This document shows, piece after piece, positions 1-13,579 of a DNA stretch of 64,000 nucleotides. The notes beneath the pieces are model-generated. The model made no database searches, was not told the origin of the DNA, and saw only the letters and a program-made list of their open reading frames with translations. The stretch covers positions 15,029,061-15,093,060 of the forward strand of contig CM038912.1 of NCBI GenBank assembly GCA_021904315.1, in the 5' to 3' direction. Origin of the DNA: Sphagnum magellanicum (Eukaryota; Streptophyta; Sphagnopsida; Sphagnales; Sphagnaceae). How positions within the stretch are numbered: the first letter of the stretch is position 1; every line of letters begins with the position of its first letter. Position numbers and translations under genes: made by a program.

Positions 1-2700
1 TTGTGTTTCAAAATACTTAAAGACACTATTTTTACATTAAAATGATGATTTCTTAAAACCATAATGATGGTAACATACATTTTTACTTATTAAACAAATC
101 AAGACCACATAACTTGCAATGTTGTATTCATAGAGGTGAATCATAGTTGAAGTTCATTGTAATTTTGGAATGACTTGGTCATTTTGGTGACCCTAATTAT
201 AAATACACCCATTTTTTTATAGTAATTGCACTATAAATCCTACATGAATTTAGATAATGCTTGTCTCCAATAATCATTTTGATACTAGTTTAGCCCTAAA
301 ATTAAAAGATTTGAAAAAAAAACCATACTACATTGTTGTTATAAATAACCTAAATGCATTAAAAGTTGGATATGAAATGGTATATTTATATGTGAATTTT
401 AATACATATCAGTATGTTTAATGAACATTAATATCAATATTATAGCTATTAGTTTTTCCATGTGTGTACTTGAAATTTGTATTTGCTAGTTTAAAACTTT
501 TGCATTGATGTCATTAAGTCATTAATAACCATAGATAGATTTAGTAGAAACCAAATGGAATTCATAGATTCCTACACCTAATTGAAGGTTTGTATTTCAA
601 TCATTTAAAATCTATACTCAAATAAAAAGTCACATTAAAAAGGTTGGGATTGCCATGGCTATCAACTTAATTTACATTAGTACACAAAGTTGATGCTAAA
701 AAAACAAGGTGGATGGGTTGTTTGGTATTGAACAACACAAACTCCTAAACCCAATACCACACTAATATGGTGCATTCATATTATTTCCAAACCCTAATGT
801 TGGGGCAATAATAATATTTCCCCCAATATCATCGAACTTAGGACCAAGATAATGTAGTCTTTTGACACCATTGTTGGTACTACCAATGTAAACTTGTATA
901 CCAAATTACCAATGTATGTATACATGGAGTTTAAACACATTCCAAAAGTTCTCATAGATGAGTAAATGAGTTCTCATAAACTTTAATGGCATACCATTTT
1001 GTTAATGAGAAGCACTCATTAACTCCCCATTTGTACATAGTGGATAGGAGTTGGTGATAATTGATCCAAAATATAATGAAGATTAATCATTTGTTATGGA
1101 TTGATCCTTCTATGTGATGTTATTCACCTACATATACATTTGTATATATATTTGTCATTTCCACATTAAAGCAAACAAAGCTCTAAATCAAAACTCTTTC
1201 ATGGTGAATTTAACCCATGTTGGAATTGTTTATCCTTGGGTTACAATCATTTTAACATGTGTAATGCATACCAAAACTTTTGAGTGTAACTAATGTTTGG
1301 TTCTTCATATTTAATGTTGAAACCTATACTAATGTTATAATCTTTAATGTGTTTACATGAAAGTGTTTTAAACATATTTTGGGAACATGTGGAATAACAT
1401 AAAATGCATTTAATGAGTATAAAATAGACTGAAGCACTTTAAACATTGTTTTTGTTGTTTTGAAATTCAAGAAATGATTTGAAATGCTTTCAAAATAACA
1501 TAATTATGAATAAAAATTATACACACTTTTACATAATAGTATAGTTTGATTGTGTTTTCATCACAATTATTTTTGGTCATTGTTAAATTCATGGGATTCT
1601 AGTCCATCATGATCTTTTATACCCAATTCTACTTTGCCACATTATCTTGGTAAATAAACCTATTGTTTTATGAGTAGTCACTTAAGGAGGTAGGTGCAGC
1701 TCCTTTTATCTTGTTTGCATGCCCTTCCATTATCAAAGGTCCAACATGAAATTTCACATATTATGTGTATTTTAAATCCCCAATTACAATATGATTTTTT
1801 CTTCCAAATTATGATATGAGTGTTTGGGGTTCCTTGGGATCTTGAAGTTCATGCTTTATGTTTTTGGGTGTGTTTCCCCATAGCTTTCATTTTTCAAGGA
1901 TTTATCAAATCACCTAGGCCATAATCTCCTTCTCCACATTCATTGCCAACTATTTATTCCCATGCTTACTCAAGATGTATACATTTTGGCCCCACTTGCA
2001 CCACATTTTCCTTTTCAAGGAAATGCCTTTTGTGACTACCAACCATTGGTCACACTATCAAGTTAGGGTTGTGAAAATATGCACACATAGTGAGATTGTT
2101 TGGTTTATGAAACTCACAATCCATTTTTTTCAAGTTGTTCATGAAAAATTTGTAAAACATTTATGCATACAAGAATATTTTGGATCTGGCAAAATCATCA
2201 ACCACTTCAAGGGACAAATATGTTTGCATGGGTGAACCAAGGATCAAAACTAATGAAAGTTTATCAAGAAAACAACCTTGTATACTATTTATACGAGGAA
2301 TTTAATATAAACAATATACATTTAAAAAGTGCATAGGAAGGAAAAAAAGTCCTTAAAATGTTGGAAGGATGTCATGCCCATGTTGCTAATAAATGACATT
2401 TTGCTTGGGGTTCTTCATTGATTGTTAGTTATTGACAATTAATTCAACATTTAAGGATGCACACGTGCCCTATAAACAATGCATATCTTGTTAACAAATG
2501 GGGAGGGGAACAACAATAAGGTTGATGCATTTAACCTTGTCACAAAACCTTTTTATGAAAAATGGAATTTTTTTGGTCAATTGATAATTATTGTTACCCA
2601 CATGGGGCGAAAAAATGGACATTTTAGTAGGAGGAAAATATATGATTAAATGGCAAAAGCCATAACCATTGGAATCCACATATTATATTTACCTTTACCA
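1..2700. other. AT-rich intergenic DNA, no gene seen
   Basis: No reading frame here resembles a known protein; the longest are short, have no motif and are rich in Phe, Ile, Lys and His as expected from AT-rich DNA. I see no LTR ends, no transposase motif and no tRNA-like B box. It is probably old decayed repeat. Confidence 0.6.
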
Positions 2701-2713
2701 TTCTTTCACATTC

Positions 2714-2715
<2 letters not shown>

Positions 2716-2752
<37 letters not shown>
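2716..2752. repeat. (CA)n microsatellite
   Basis: An uninterrupted CA dinucleotide run of about 18 units in AT-rich intergenic DNA. Confidence 0.97.
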
Positions 2753-2756
<4 letters not shown>

Positions 2757-2759
2757 CAT

Positions 2760-4230
2760 GTTTTTCACTTTGACAATAACAATAAATTTTTTTTGAAATT
2801 TCAACACTTTCAAAGGCATGATCATGTAGACCTAGAATAAGAAAATTTACCATGTGCATTAAGTCACAACAAAGTTTCTAGAACATTTGGCATTATGGGT
2901 GGTTAATTTTGAAAATTTTGACATTGAATGAAAATAATTTAATTTCTACTAGAATTTTAAAGGTATTATAGTAATCAAAGTAATTTATTGATTCATATTG
3001 TTTTTGAAATTTTGACCATGATTTGGTTTGTATAGATATTTGCATCCATGGAATTTTAGTATTAATATAACAATGTGGATGTTGGTCATACACACAAAAC
3101 ATATAGTGTATTGTTTAACTTGGCAAATGATTAAACATAAAATATCATATGAGATTTTATGTGAAGTTTTACCAAAATAAAACATGGAAAAAAAGATTAT
3201 AAATGAAATTTCCAAATTCATGTACATTCTTTTTAGCTTTCCTTTTCCAGGCTATGAAATTGATGCCAAATTTTTATAAGCTTGGAACATCCTTTGTTAA
3301 GAATGGCACATGAGGTAAAAACACACTAAAGAAGGGAGAGGCGCATTTTAAGCAAAATAATTTATGTATACTAGTACAAAGTGTGTAGTAAGCTTGAATC
3401 TTGGTGACAACTGAAATTGGCAATCCTAAATTCAAGCAAAAAGTTCAAGAATGTGCATGACAAACTTTGTAAAAAACTAACTTTAAATTAATCTTGATTC
3501 AATGGTTAGATTAAGAGAATTTGATACAATCAATGTGAACATGATATATAACATACATTTTAATTTTTGAATTTGGATAACCATATGGCCTCATGTTTGT
3601 GGTTTAAAAATGTTAAGAAGCAAAAAAATAAAATGCAAATAAGACGTCGTGCCCGATTCAAAAATGTTTTCTTCTTCCATCAACACTATTTTTTTGACAA
3701 ATAAATTCAATAATAAATTTTTTATGGCTTACAAATAGAAAAAATGTGCATTTAATTATATAAATGTTAAACAGATGTAACACTTTCCCCAATTTTGGTA
3801 AATTTCTTTTGCTTATATCAATGTTACTTTTCATATAAGATTTCATGCAACAATATGACTTAAAAATTCACTTTTGAAATGTATATAATGGTTATTAATT
3901 TGTTTGAAATATATTCAACAAATGCATTATCTTCATCATTTGTTGAGTTTTTAAGAGAATTGACTAAATCAAGTTTCAAGCTTTTCAAATCTATGTTAAA
4001 CTCACAATATTATCTTATAGTTGATACACAAATTTCAAAAAAAACTTCAAATGTAGTAAACAATATTTATGATTACATTTTTTGGGGATTATAATGTGCT
4101 TCCACCTTGTAAACAAAAGATGAAACATAAACAATCATTTAAAAAGTGCTTGAATGCATTCTTTCACATCAACCACGGGGAGAATCATAAAAAGTTACTG
4201 AAAAAAACAACTTGGAAGGGAAGAGAATTA
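2760..4230. other. AT-rich intergenic DNA, no gene seen
   Basis: Low-complexity A/T-rich sequence. Short frames on both strands lack any recognisable domain and I see no repeat structure that I can support. Confidence 0.55.
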
Positions 4231-4238
4231 ATAGCAAC

Positions 4239-4720
4239 TAGTGTTGGCCGATTATTGATTTTTTTCATAATTGTAGGACATGTCTTTTTTTTGAAAAACA
4301 AATTGGTGCCGATTAGGTTATTAATATCAATATCAAAAAAATTGGATTCCAATTAGATGATCAATATTTGGTGGTAATAATCATTGGTTATGCATAAGGG
4401 TAGGTTATCAAATAATCAAATGATAATCACTAGTTACCTTATTGGTTATTAGCAAGTTATAAAAGTTTGAACAATTTTTTTTGAAAAAAATCATGTTTTT
4501 TTTTGTTTTTATCATAAAAATGTTAAGTGTTTTAAGACCATAACCTACCTAGATGATAACAAGGTCATTGAGGTAAGTTATTAGATTTTGAAATTTTAAT
4601 ACTAATTAGTTATGTTATTAATCAATTTTCAAAAAAAAAAAAACCAATTAATAGGTTATTAATAACTAGACTGATAATTTAGTTGATAACTAGGCAAAAC
4701 TCAATAACTGGCCAACATTG
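4239..4720. mobile_element. hAT-like MITE with degenerate TIRs and 8-bp TSD
   Basis: The left end reads TAGTGTTGGCCGATTATTGA and the reverse complement of the right end reads CAATGTTGGCCAGTTATTGA, about 16 of 20 matching. The flanking octamers are atagcaac (4231-4238) and ataacaat (4721-4728), 6 of 8 identical, as expected of an aged 8-bp target duplication. A TIR beginning with a variant of CAGTGTTGG plus an 8-bp duplication is typical of the hAT superfamily. The 482-bp interior is AT-rich with repeated ggttattaat and gataact motifs and has no coding capacity, so this is a non-autonomous element. The superfamily call rests on the ends only. Confidence 0.65.
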
Positions 4721-4729
4721 ATAACAATT

Positions 4730-7255
4730 GTTGATAAAAACACATTGAATAGGTGAAATTAAATTTTATGAAAAAAAGGAATGTGTAATTTGGGAAGGTT
4801 ATAAGTGACATATTGATTTGGTGATACAACACATAAATAAAATGGTTCAAATATTAACATCGATGGTAGTGATGAACCTTGTCACTTTCCCCATGGTCAT
4901 TGAATTCCAATGTCATGGAACATGCTTATATTTCATTTTTGCAAACAAGGATAAATATATTGGAAAAAAGGTTAAGAATTGAATTTGATGCTACTTCACT
5001 ATCAAATAAATTCTTGATTCAAGGTTGGCAATAACACCATTAGGAAACAATGTGTTGTTCATGAAAACAATAATAATGTTATTATAATGTATGGCATGAT
5101 CTATGAAATGTGTATGTGAGGTTGGCACATGGCATGGTTGACCCACTATTTTTGACATTCATAAAAGTTGATCAAGTTTGTTTATGTTGGAGGGAAAGTT
5201 CAATATTTGGTTAATGACAAATTCATTCACAAATAACATTAAACAATGTGTGATCAACAATGTTACAACAAAATTTAAAAAGGTACACATGATATTTAAA
5301 TTGATGTTAAAGTTAATTGAAGATAAGGTGTACATGTAGCCAATTCATTTGTGTAATTTTCATTGCAGAAGTTGACATGGACATAATTTATTGGTTAGAT
5401 ATTTCATTATTCATGTATGAAATAATCATTAATCATAAGTGAAATGATAATAAAATACAATGTATTTTCCATTAGCTAATGGAAATTGCATTATGCATAA
5501 ATAAGTAAACCATTTCACATTACAAAAAAAGGTTTTCTACCTTTTAACTTATTGATCTTTGTTTAATAATGGCTCCAAGTTAGTTATAATAAGTGTAATT
5601 GACAACATATAATGGAGTTTTAAAAAATCACATATTTGCATCAAGGTCAAAACATACACACAAATATTGAAATGTGGTGTGAAAACTCTATTTTTCTTGT
5701 TCCATATGCAGATTCATTTGTTTACAATTTGCAAAGAAAGTTTTCTTGTGGCCTCTTGGCCATGGCCAAGTTGTCTTCATCTTATTTTTTCACAAACATT
5801 AAACATAAAATCTTGCTTGAAAAATCTCATGTACACACCAACTTGCTTGAAGGTGGGAAACCCTTCACCCTCCACCCTCCCCCCAAGGTGTACACAAAAT
5901 GTTCTTTTACAAAAAGTAAATGAACAAAAAATTGGACATGCAAAAAAAACTATAAATTGTGTGGAGCCCAAGGTGCCCAAAATATTTTTTCTTGCTTTAT
6001 TTATTCATAAGTGCCAGTTACTTCCAATTAAAATTGTCCTAAATGCACAACTTTTCAATCTTCAACAAACAACAAATTTTAATTTCATATACATAGGTAG
6101 TTGCTTCATTAGAATCGATGATAATTGAACTCCTCACAAGTCTTGCATTTTGAATATTGAACATTAAAAAAAAAAAAATCATATCATGAACTATGTGGTC
6201 CCAAATGGATGAATCATGATATGTGGGTGAAAGTGATAGGGGGGTTGGAACTTGGAACCATCAAATCTTTGCATAATTTGAAGGAAGAGAGCCAAGTCAA
6301 CAACTGAAGTGAATGAGCAAGAATGGTTAAAGGTTGGAGGGTTCCACCCTCTTCTTACTCAAAACACTTATAATGTTTTTCTATCCATTTACTCAAAAAG
6401 AAAGAATACAAATATGAAATCTCCTAAACACAAAAAGATGACTGACACACATGCATTGTGTTTAGTTTTTTTTTTTTTTTTTTTGGTTACAATTTTCAAG
6501 TTTTTTTTTTTAACATTTTCTATGTATGTCCATTGTGGGCTTGGTTATAAACCTTTAGATGTGCAAGAGGTGCAAGTTAATAACAAGTTGATAACGTTTG
6601 TTGCTTGAATAACTTTAGAATATTGGAGCAAGAAACAAGAGTATGTTTATTGTGTTATTTATTGTGATGTTTAATGATTTGTAGGTTCCAAAGAGTGTTA
6701 AAATGGCATTAAAGACTTGCAAAGATGATGAGATGCCAACACCATGTGCAATTGTGAGGGATTAATATGACAAATTGAACACAATTTTTTTATAAAAAAA
6801 GTGATTAAGTAGATTATTATGAAATTCCTTGAAGCCTACTACAAGGATAACCTTTGAATTGATGAATGCATGGTACATCAAGATTGAGCTTGTGCATCCT
6901 ATTCAATCATATATTTTGTTTCTATTATAATTGTAGTTTGAGGGAATATGTTTGCTCAATATTTGTTCTTCGCTTGAATATTTTGTCACAATTCTAATGC
7001 TCCAAATTAAAAATTTAAAAACTAGGCACCTAATGAATAATCCTTCAATTTCTTTGGGGGCTTTGTTTTATGTTGAAGTTGTAAGTGTCATCCTTTTACG
7101 TAGTGCAATATTTATGGATTAAACATTTATTCAAGTGTAATTTGTTGCATTATCATCTCAAGGGTTATATCCATGTTCTTTTGCAAATTCAATGATGGTA
7201 GTTGTACTTTACTTTAAAGCTTTCATGACAATATAAAGAATTGACTAATTTAAAG
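4730..7255. other. AT-rich intergenic DNA, no gene seen
   Basis: The longest frames (5667-6128, 153 aa, and 6309-6608, 99 aa, both +) show no domain, signal or family resemblance. Both include homopolymer-encoded stretches. I treat them as chance frames. Confidence 0.55.
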
Positions 7256-7259
7256 GTAG

Positions 7260-7600
7260 ATGAATTCGACTTTTGGGTTTGTTTTAGGTCTTAAAATGTT
7301 TGTTTAAAGTTTTAAGGGGTTATTTAGGGTTTAAGGTTTACAATGTATTTAAAATTTTTTTAGGCTTTAGGGTCTATTTACGGTTTAGGGGTTTATTTAC
7401 AATTTTAAGGTCTATTTAGGGTTTATTTTAAAAGGTCGATTTGATGTTTTAAAAATCTTTTAAAGTTTAAAGTTGAGATGGTCTATTTAAGGTTTTAAAG
7501 GTTTGTATAAGGTTTTTAGCATTTTGTTTTGGTTTGCTTAGGGTTTAAAAGCTTTACCATTAAGGTCTATTTGTAAGGTTTAGGGGTTTAGTTTGCTAAC
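7260..7600 (+). repeat. Degenerate telomere-like TTTAGGG-rich tract
   Basis: Many imperfect spacings of tttaggg, gtttagggt and gtttaaggtt occur over about 340 bp, matching the plant telomere heptamer TTTAGGG with heavy divergence. It is G-rich on the + strand throughout. It looks like an interstitial telomere-like block or a short minisatellite of that composition, not an active telomere. Confidence 0.5.
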
Positions 7601-7609
7601 ATTAAAGTT

Positions 7610-10340
7610 GTTAACCCATGAATTTTCATGGGTTGATTATTAGGGCTTTTTTTTTACAAAAGTATCAAGTGTGGTAGACTTTGATTTTTTTAATGAAATG
7701 ACAAGCAAGTGATTAACATTGCAATCACACATTGTAATCCATTTCACACCTTGCAATAGAATGCCCAACAAAGGCAATGAAGAAGGAGAAAATTCATAGA
7801 CCTATTGTTAAATTGTTGCATTTTAATTACTTGGTAGTTCCATTTTGATATGAATTTTGGTGTGTATAGTAAGGGTAAAAAACAAGTTACACAATTAATA
7901 TTAAACATGGTTTGGAATAATGTATACATGGCTTATGAAGTAGAGCACTTTGATTCACCTTTCCAAGAAAAGACTTGGAAGGACAAGCTATGATAAATGA
8001 TGAAAGAATTGAAAATAAAGATTTTGAATGAAATTGATTTGAATATGGCTCCATTGTAATACAATGGAGTTTGGCACAATTGAAAACCACCAATGGACAT
8101 GCACAAATGAATGTCCACACCTTCATTTAACCTTTTTATTGAAAATGATGCACTTTAATAAAGTAAAATCATGTTTTGTATTGGCTCTAGCTATGAGCGT
8201 ATTAATTGTTCTTCAACCTTTTTAAAGTAGCCATTAAAGTTGCAAACGAAAATTGCAATGATGCAACACCATCTATTGAAATTATAGATATGGTTAAAAA
8301 TTTTACAACAAATAATTAAATGCAAGATCTATTTATTGGCTTTTTGTGAAACAAAGTGCATTTCTCACTACCAAATAAGGAGTAGTGAAAGACATAATGA
8401 GATAAATATCATATAGTTTATAACAACTAAAGTTTTATGTTGCAATATTGATGATGAATCAAATCAAACAAATAAAATCATATTTGAAATGTAATCTTAG
8501 GAAATTTTACACATGTAATGAAAGGTAGTTTTTCAATTGCAATCCAAAGTAGTTTTGAATTTTGCTAATGTAATCCAAAGCAATATTGCAATTGAGCACA
8601 ATCAGATATACACAACAAGTAGTCCTTCATAATTGCACCTTCATAAAATCATATGTTGAACACACAAGTATATTTTAGGGTTACATTAACCAAGAAAATA
8701 AAAGATTCCAATATTTCATCTAATTAATACCCATCTTGTAAGAATGAACATCTACTTGAGATTTTAAATATCCATATAAATACATATTAAACATGTAATT
8801 CTTAAATATCATGATCATAAAGTCAAAGAACATGTTCACATTAATCATTGAAATAAATAATATTTTAAAGTTTAACACATCAACTTATTTTATGGCCAAT
8901 TTTTATTTATGTTGATAAAGCTCAAAATTAATGTATACTTGATTGTGCTTTCACCCAATTGTACTAAAAGCAAATTTATAATTTGTGTGTGATAAATTTC
9001 CATTTGTAATTACAAATCTTCATCCCAACCACATTCATTCTCATCTTGCATTTGTTCATTAATCACCTTGTGTGTGAAATCCATCTGCTTCATTTGGAAG
9101 GAATTTGTAAATATAAAATTTGGAAAAGATGATTGAATTTGGGCTTTTTAAAGTCAAATGTTTTCATGAATATTTCTCACTCATGTTTCAACCCTCTAAT
9201 CCCTAATTCCACCTTAACTTAGTATCCCACATGTATTTTTTTGTACACCTTTAATGCTTTAGGGTTAATAGATTTGGCACCTCATGCCTCCCAATATGTC
9301 ACATAATGAACATCTCTTCCCCATTGTAGTCAAGGCTTATAACAATAATTATTTGAAATATTCATCCCCATGGAAAAAATGATTGAATTAATTTAAAATT
9401 TTGGACAAATGGTGCAAGATCATCACATTATGATATAGGCCTAAGTAATCAATGTCATATATTGTGGGTCAACCATGACCATGTTGTTCATTCCAAAAAT
9501 CTTCTTTCAACCATTGAACAATGTTTTGTGCACCACATTGTTACATTGTTTATGAATTTCAATCAAAATTCCATAAATATTGGATTCAATATGACAATTG
9601 AGAAAATCTTTAATTTGAATAATTAATCTTACTCTCTTTTCAACTATAAGTCATTAGATTTCATCCACAATTGCAAAATTAATGCATGACAACATGACAC
9701 GATGAATTTTTTGATTGGAATTCCACATGAAAGCATTATGCATGGCCACATTGTCATGCCTAAGGTACAAAATGAAATTCAAAAGCTATTGTTTGGGATT
9801 CAAGTTTGATGGTCTCCTAGATTGAATGTTAGTCTCACCTATACATTTCAAGTGGCTTGTAGTCATAGGCATGACAAGGAATGCCAACCCATGAAATTAA
9901 ACTATGCTAAAATTTGTCAAAGTCTTGAAAAAATGTGGTGTTGCAAGTGTATTGTAACCAAAACATTACTAACATTATTTGTTGGATCCATTAATTAATT
10001 GACACCTTCAACACCATAAGTGGCATTGAAGAATGTCATGGAGTGGTGAACTACAAGTAATGCATAAAAAATCATGAAAATATCTTCTTCCATGGCCTCC
10101 ATCCCCATGGCATCAAAGACCTTTTCATTGCTACTTGAAGAAGAATTTGAAGCCATTTCTCAACTGAAAATGCAAAAGAAAAAAATTGGGAAAGATGTGT
10201 GGGTTTATATAGTGTTCCAATATGAAAACCTTTAAGAAGGTCCCAAACATGAGGAACAAGTTTGACCCTAATTGAAAATGAAACTTGTATTTTAGGCTTA
10301 AAAACTTACACTAACTTTAAATTTTAAATTTGAAGCATTA
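7610..10340. other. AT-rich intergenic DNA, no gene seen
   Basis: Short frames only, with no recognisable protein motif on either strand and no clear terminal repeats. Confidence 0.55.
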
Positions 10341-10349
10341 AACCCAACT

Positions 10350-10720
10350 TGGATTTTGGGGCATAAACATTGGGGTTTTGGGTTGATAGATTAGGGTTAG
10401 AGTTAGGATTAAAGATTGCTAAACGAAATTAATGCTTTGGTGCATAAAAGTTGGGGTGAATGTTTTAGGTTAGGGTTTGGTGATAAGGGGTGGGGTTTTG
10501 GGGCATACAAATTAGGGTCATTGTTTTTAAGTTTAGGGTGAGAATAATTAAATTATAGGGCATAAAAGTTGGGGTTGTTGTTTTAAGTAAAGGTTTGGTA
10601 AGTATAGTTATGGTTTTGGGGCATAAAAGTTGGGGTTATTATTAAATAAAGTTAGATTACGGTTTGTTAGGGGTAGGGGTTAAATCTAAGGTTTAGTAAG
10701 GTTTAGGGTTTTGAAGTTGA
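10350..10720 (+). repeat. G-rich tandem repeat, about 60-bp unit, five copies
   Basis: A unit containing ttttggggcataaaagttgg followed by TTAGGG-like sequence recurs. The gcata core lies at 10361, 10442, 10503, 10560 and 10621, giving spacings of 81, 61, 57 and 61 bp. The units carry ttagggt motifs, so the array is telomere-like in composition but has a longer period than a telomere. Confidence 0.75.
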
Positions 10721-10821
10721 ATCCTCACAACCTTTGATCTTTTAAACCTTAATCCCAAGATGTGAATGTCATGAAATGAACCTTAACTCTACCCCTACCC
10801 TTACCAAACCCTAATCTAACC
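10650..10821. repeat. Inverted repeat joining G-rich and C-rich telomere-like blocks
   Basis: The arm at 10650-10691 (agttagattacggtttgtta onward) matches the reverse complement of 10781-10821 with few mismatches over about 40 bp, around a spacer of about 90 bp. The array switches from G-rich to C-rich on the + strand across this structure, so it is a possible foldback. Confidence 0.7.
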
Positions 10822-11100
10822 TTGCTTAACCTTATAAAGCCTAGCCCTAGTTATGAACATAGGCATAGCCCTAGCAATATAATCCTATAGCTTTATAGCT
10901 TAATTTTATATTTGTAGCCCTAGCCCCACAAACCATAGCTCTAGCCATAGGCATAAGCATAACCTTAACCACATAACCTCATATTTTTATAACTTAATCC
11001 TTTACCTATAGCCTAGCCTTGTAACCCTATAGCCCATAGTTCAAACCTAATATAGTAGTTTTAGCCCTAATCCATAGCCACAACCAAGACTAATAGCCTA
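10780..11100 (-). repeat. C-rich telomere-like minisatellite
   Basis: Dense imperfect repeats of ccctaacc, cctagcc and catagcc motifs run to about 11100. On the - strand these read as TTAGGG- and GGCTAGG-like. This is the inverted continuation of the G-rich array to its left. Confidence 0.6.
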
Positions 11101-11149
11101 GCACATGGTCCTGTAATAAATAAATAATAATAATAAAATTCTGATATCT

Positions 11150-12640
11150 AAAGAAAGTCCTAGCCGGATATCCGTATCTGACGGATATTACAAAAAGGTG
11201 ATATCCGCCCAACACCTGTAAGTCCATGGATATACATTTTAACATATGCAGTAACCAAATTGGCGCTTTAGTTTTTTTTTTGGGGTGGGTTCGTCCTTTG
11301 TTTGGTGAACTCGTGCCCAATTTGGCAGATGAGAATTGTTAGTTCTAGTTCTAAGTACTAAAATCTAGACTGGAATTGGGTATGTTTTTTAAGAATTAGA
11401 ACTGGAATTGGAATTGAAAAAAAACTGGAATCGGGTTCCCCATTTTAATAACATGTGGAATCGGGGACCCGAACTAGAACCATAACCAAAGAATTTAAAA
11501 AATTCATTAGGACACAAAAGACTAAAACTGGGGTTAGCGGAGGATTAATTAGAAGTTCACTATTGGTTTGAGTCCCGGTTACTAAGAACCGGTAGATAAT
11601 CATAAAATTTCAATCCCCATTTCAATCCCCATTACTAAACATTGGGTTGGAACCAGGTCTGATTATTAAGAATCAAAACCAGAGTTGCAAATTTAATGTT
11701 TTGAAAAACCAGACCTTGATTACATGTTTTATTGATGTGTGGAACAGGAATTGAAACTATTTTAGTTTATTTGTTAGAATTGAAATTGGAGGTTCTTCAT
11801 TAAAAATTTATTAAAAAAAAAAGAATTACCCGAAATTGGTGTTCACCTAAGGTAGGTTGGGAGTGATCACAAAGTGGGCACGAAATTTTTAAGAAAATAA
11901 AAAAATAAAATTGCATAGACTATAGACATATAAACAAGGCAGAATTTTAATAATAGCTTTAATGTACACTCCAAATAGGCTACACTAGGAATTTGCTTTG
12001 AGTGCTGGACAAAGCATGCAACTTCTAAATGCCAAAAATTCACTTGCTTATTTCTTCATTTGTGCCATAAAAAAATTAAAAATCACTTGCTTGCCTTACC
12101 CTTCAACTCAAGAGAAAAGAGAAAGGAAAGAAGAATGCGCACCTATCCTTTTTATTTTATTTTTCTCTCTGTTTTTTTTCCCCTTAAAAGCCCCCCCCTC
12201 CCCACCTTCCCTCCCTTCCCCCTTTGTAGTCAGAGCTCCTGGCACCAGGGTTTCTTAAAATGCTTGTTAGGTTGGATTGTGTTTGAATCAAGGTCCATCT
12301 CTCTCCAGCTGTTTGCCTCTCTATGGGAGGGGTGGGCCTAAGTGAAGAATCCCTCATCCCTTCTATAAAAGCTCAAAGAAAACTTTGCAACAAAGGACAT
12401 TTGGAGTACTTGTGATTTTTTTTCCCCCCTTTAATGTAAAGCACTTGGGAAAAAATAAAATTCCTTGTGTGATTGAAGGGGAAGGAAGGGGACCTTTTAT
12501 TTGTGAATTTTGTCATTTTGCTTGCTGTCAACAATGGGTGAGAGAACTTGTCAACTTTATAACCCACTCCTCCAGTGCAGAAGCCTATGGACCAAATGGA
12601 CTTTGCTCCCTTCACTTTGGCTCAATGCCCATCTCCATTG
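11150..12640. other. Degenerate repeats, no gene seen
   Basis: 11150-11230 is rich in GATATCCG words arranged palindromically and contains gatatccgcccaacacctg, which resembles a hAT right end. 11330-11760 is a degenerate block of ggaattgg, ggaatcggg and ctagttctag words. 12060-12260 is pyrimidine-rich and includes a run of C. A TATA-like ctataaaag occurs at 12364 but leads to no gene that I can support. Confidence 0.45.
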
Positions 12641-12650
12641 AACTACCTTT

Positions 12651-12672
12651 GTGTGTGTGTGTGTGTGTGTGT
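12651..12672. repeat. (GT)n microsatellite
   Basis: A pure GT run of about 11 units. It inflates a chance frame in this area with alternating Cys-Val residues. Confidence 0.95.
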
Positions 12673-12679
12673 TTTCAAT

Positions 12680-13575
12680 TCTCATTTGCTTGTTGCCTAA
12701 TTCACTTCACTTCACTTGTTTCCATCATTTAATTCACATATGGAAATTGCTCGTTTCACATTCAACATTTGATGCTGAAGAAAGACTATATAGCCTAGTG
12801 GGATTAGAATTTGCACACCCCATATTTTGGGTCTCGATTACCTAGTGTTTACCACACATCCAACAAAGAGTGTTAATTATTAGTTCCCTATCCTCACTCA
12901 TGAACATGAAACATCAGACAATGTGAAATGAGAGAGACTACCTACTTGAATATATCACCACTTGAGCGAAAATCATTATGACTGGCCAATCAAAAAGTAG
13001 TCATTTTTGCCTTTGCGGGAGATCATTGTATTTTGCACATATTTTTTACAAGTTCAATCTCACACTATAGTTAGAAGACTTCTATTAGAAGACGGTCTTT
13101 GAAGGATCTTCTTTGATATTTGATGACTTTGGGTGGTCAATTTAAAAATATTTTTGATCCTTGTTTTGACATTTGAGATTATATTACACTACATGATTTT
13201 TCCATGAATGTAATTAAAAACATTTTGATTCCACATGACAAAAAATTCTATGTAATAAAAACATTTTGATTCCACATGACAAAAAATTCTTTCTTACTTA
13301 CATTGTAGGTTTTTTACCTCTTTTATTAGTCATGACCTAGAAGACATTGGTTATTGATTTGTTCATTTTGACCGCCATGTTGTAGGCATGTTGAACACTT
13401 GTGTGGTTTCATTTGGCATACTTGCACGAAAAATCTCAAAATAATTTATGGTAATTGCATAAGTTAGTGCCATAGATTCGTAGTGGGATGCAAATGGCTA
13501 TGCCCTTCACAACATTGGTTTTGACTCATATTTTGTGAATAGGCAAATAGTTTTGTGCATGAGGAGGATAACTTG
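12680..13575. other. Intergenic DNA with a 33-bp tandem duplication
   Basis: No gene is seen. The segment aaaacattttgattccaca onward is present at 13216-13249 and again at 13257-13290, 33 bp without mismatch at a 41-bp period, indicating a recent local duplication. Confidence 0.7.
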
Positions 13576-13579
13576 AACT

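Noticed and set aside
5667..6128. 153-aa frame in the AT-rich left region
   Set aside because: No domain, two overlapping frames are equally open, and composition follows the base composition.
12364..12372. TATA box-like ctataaaag
   Set aside because: An ATG follows within 15 bp and no gene is supported downstream; likely chance in AT-rich DNA.
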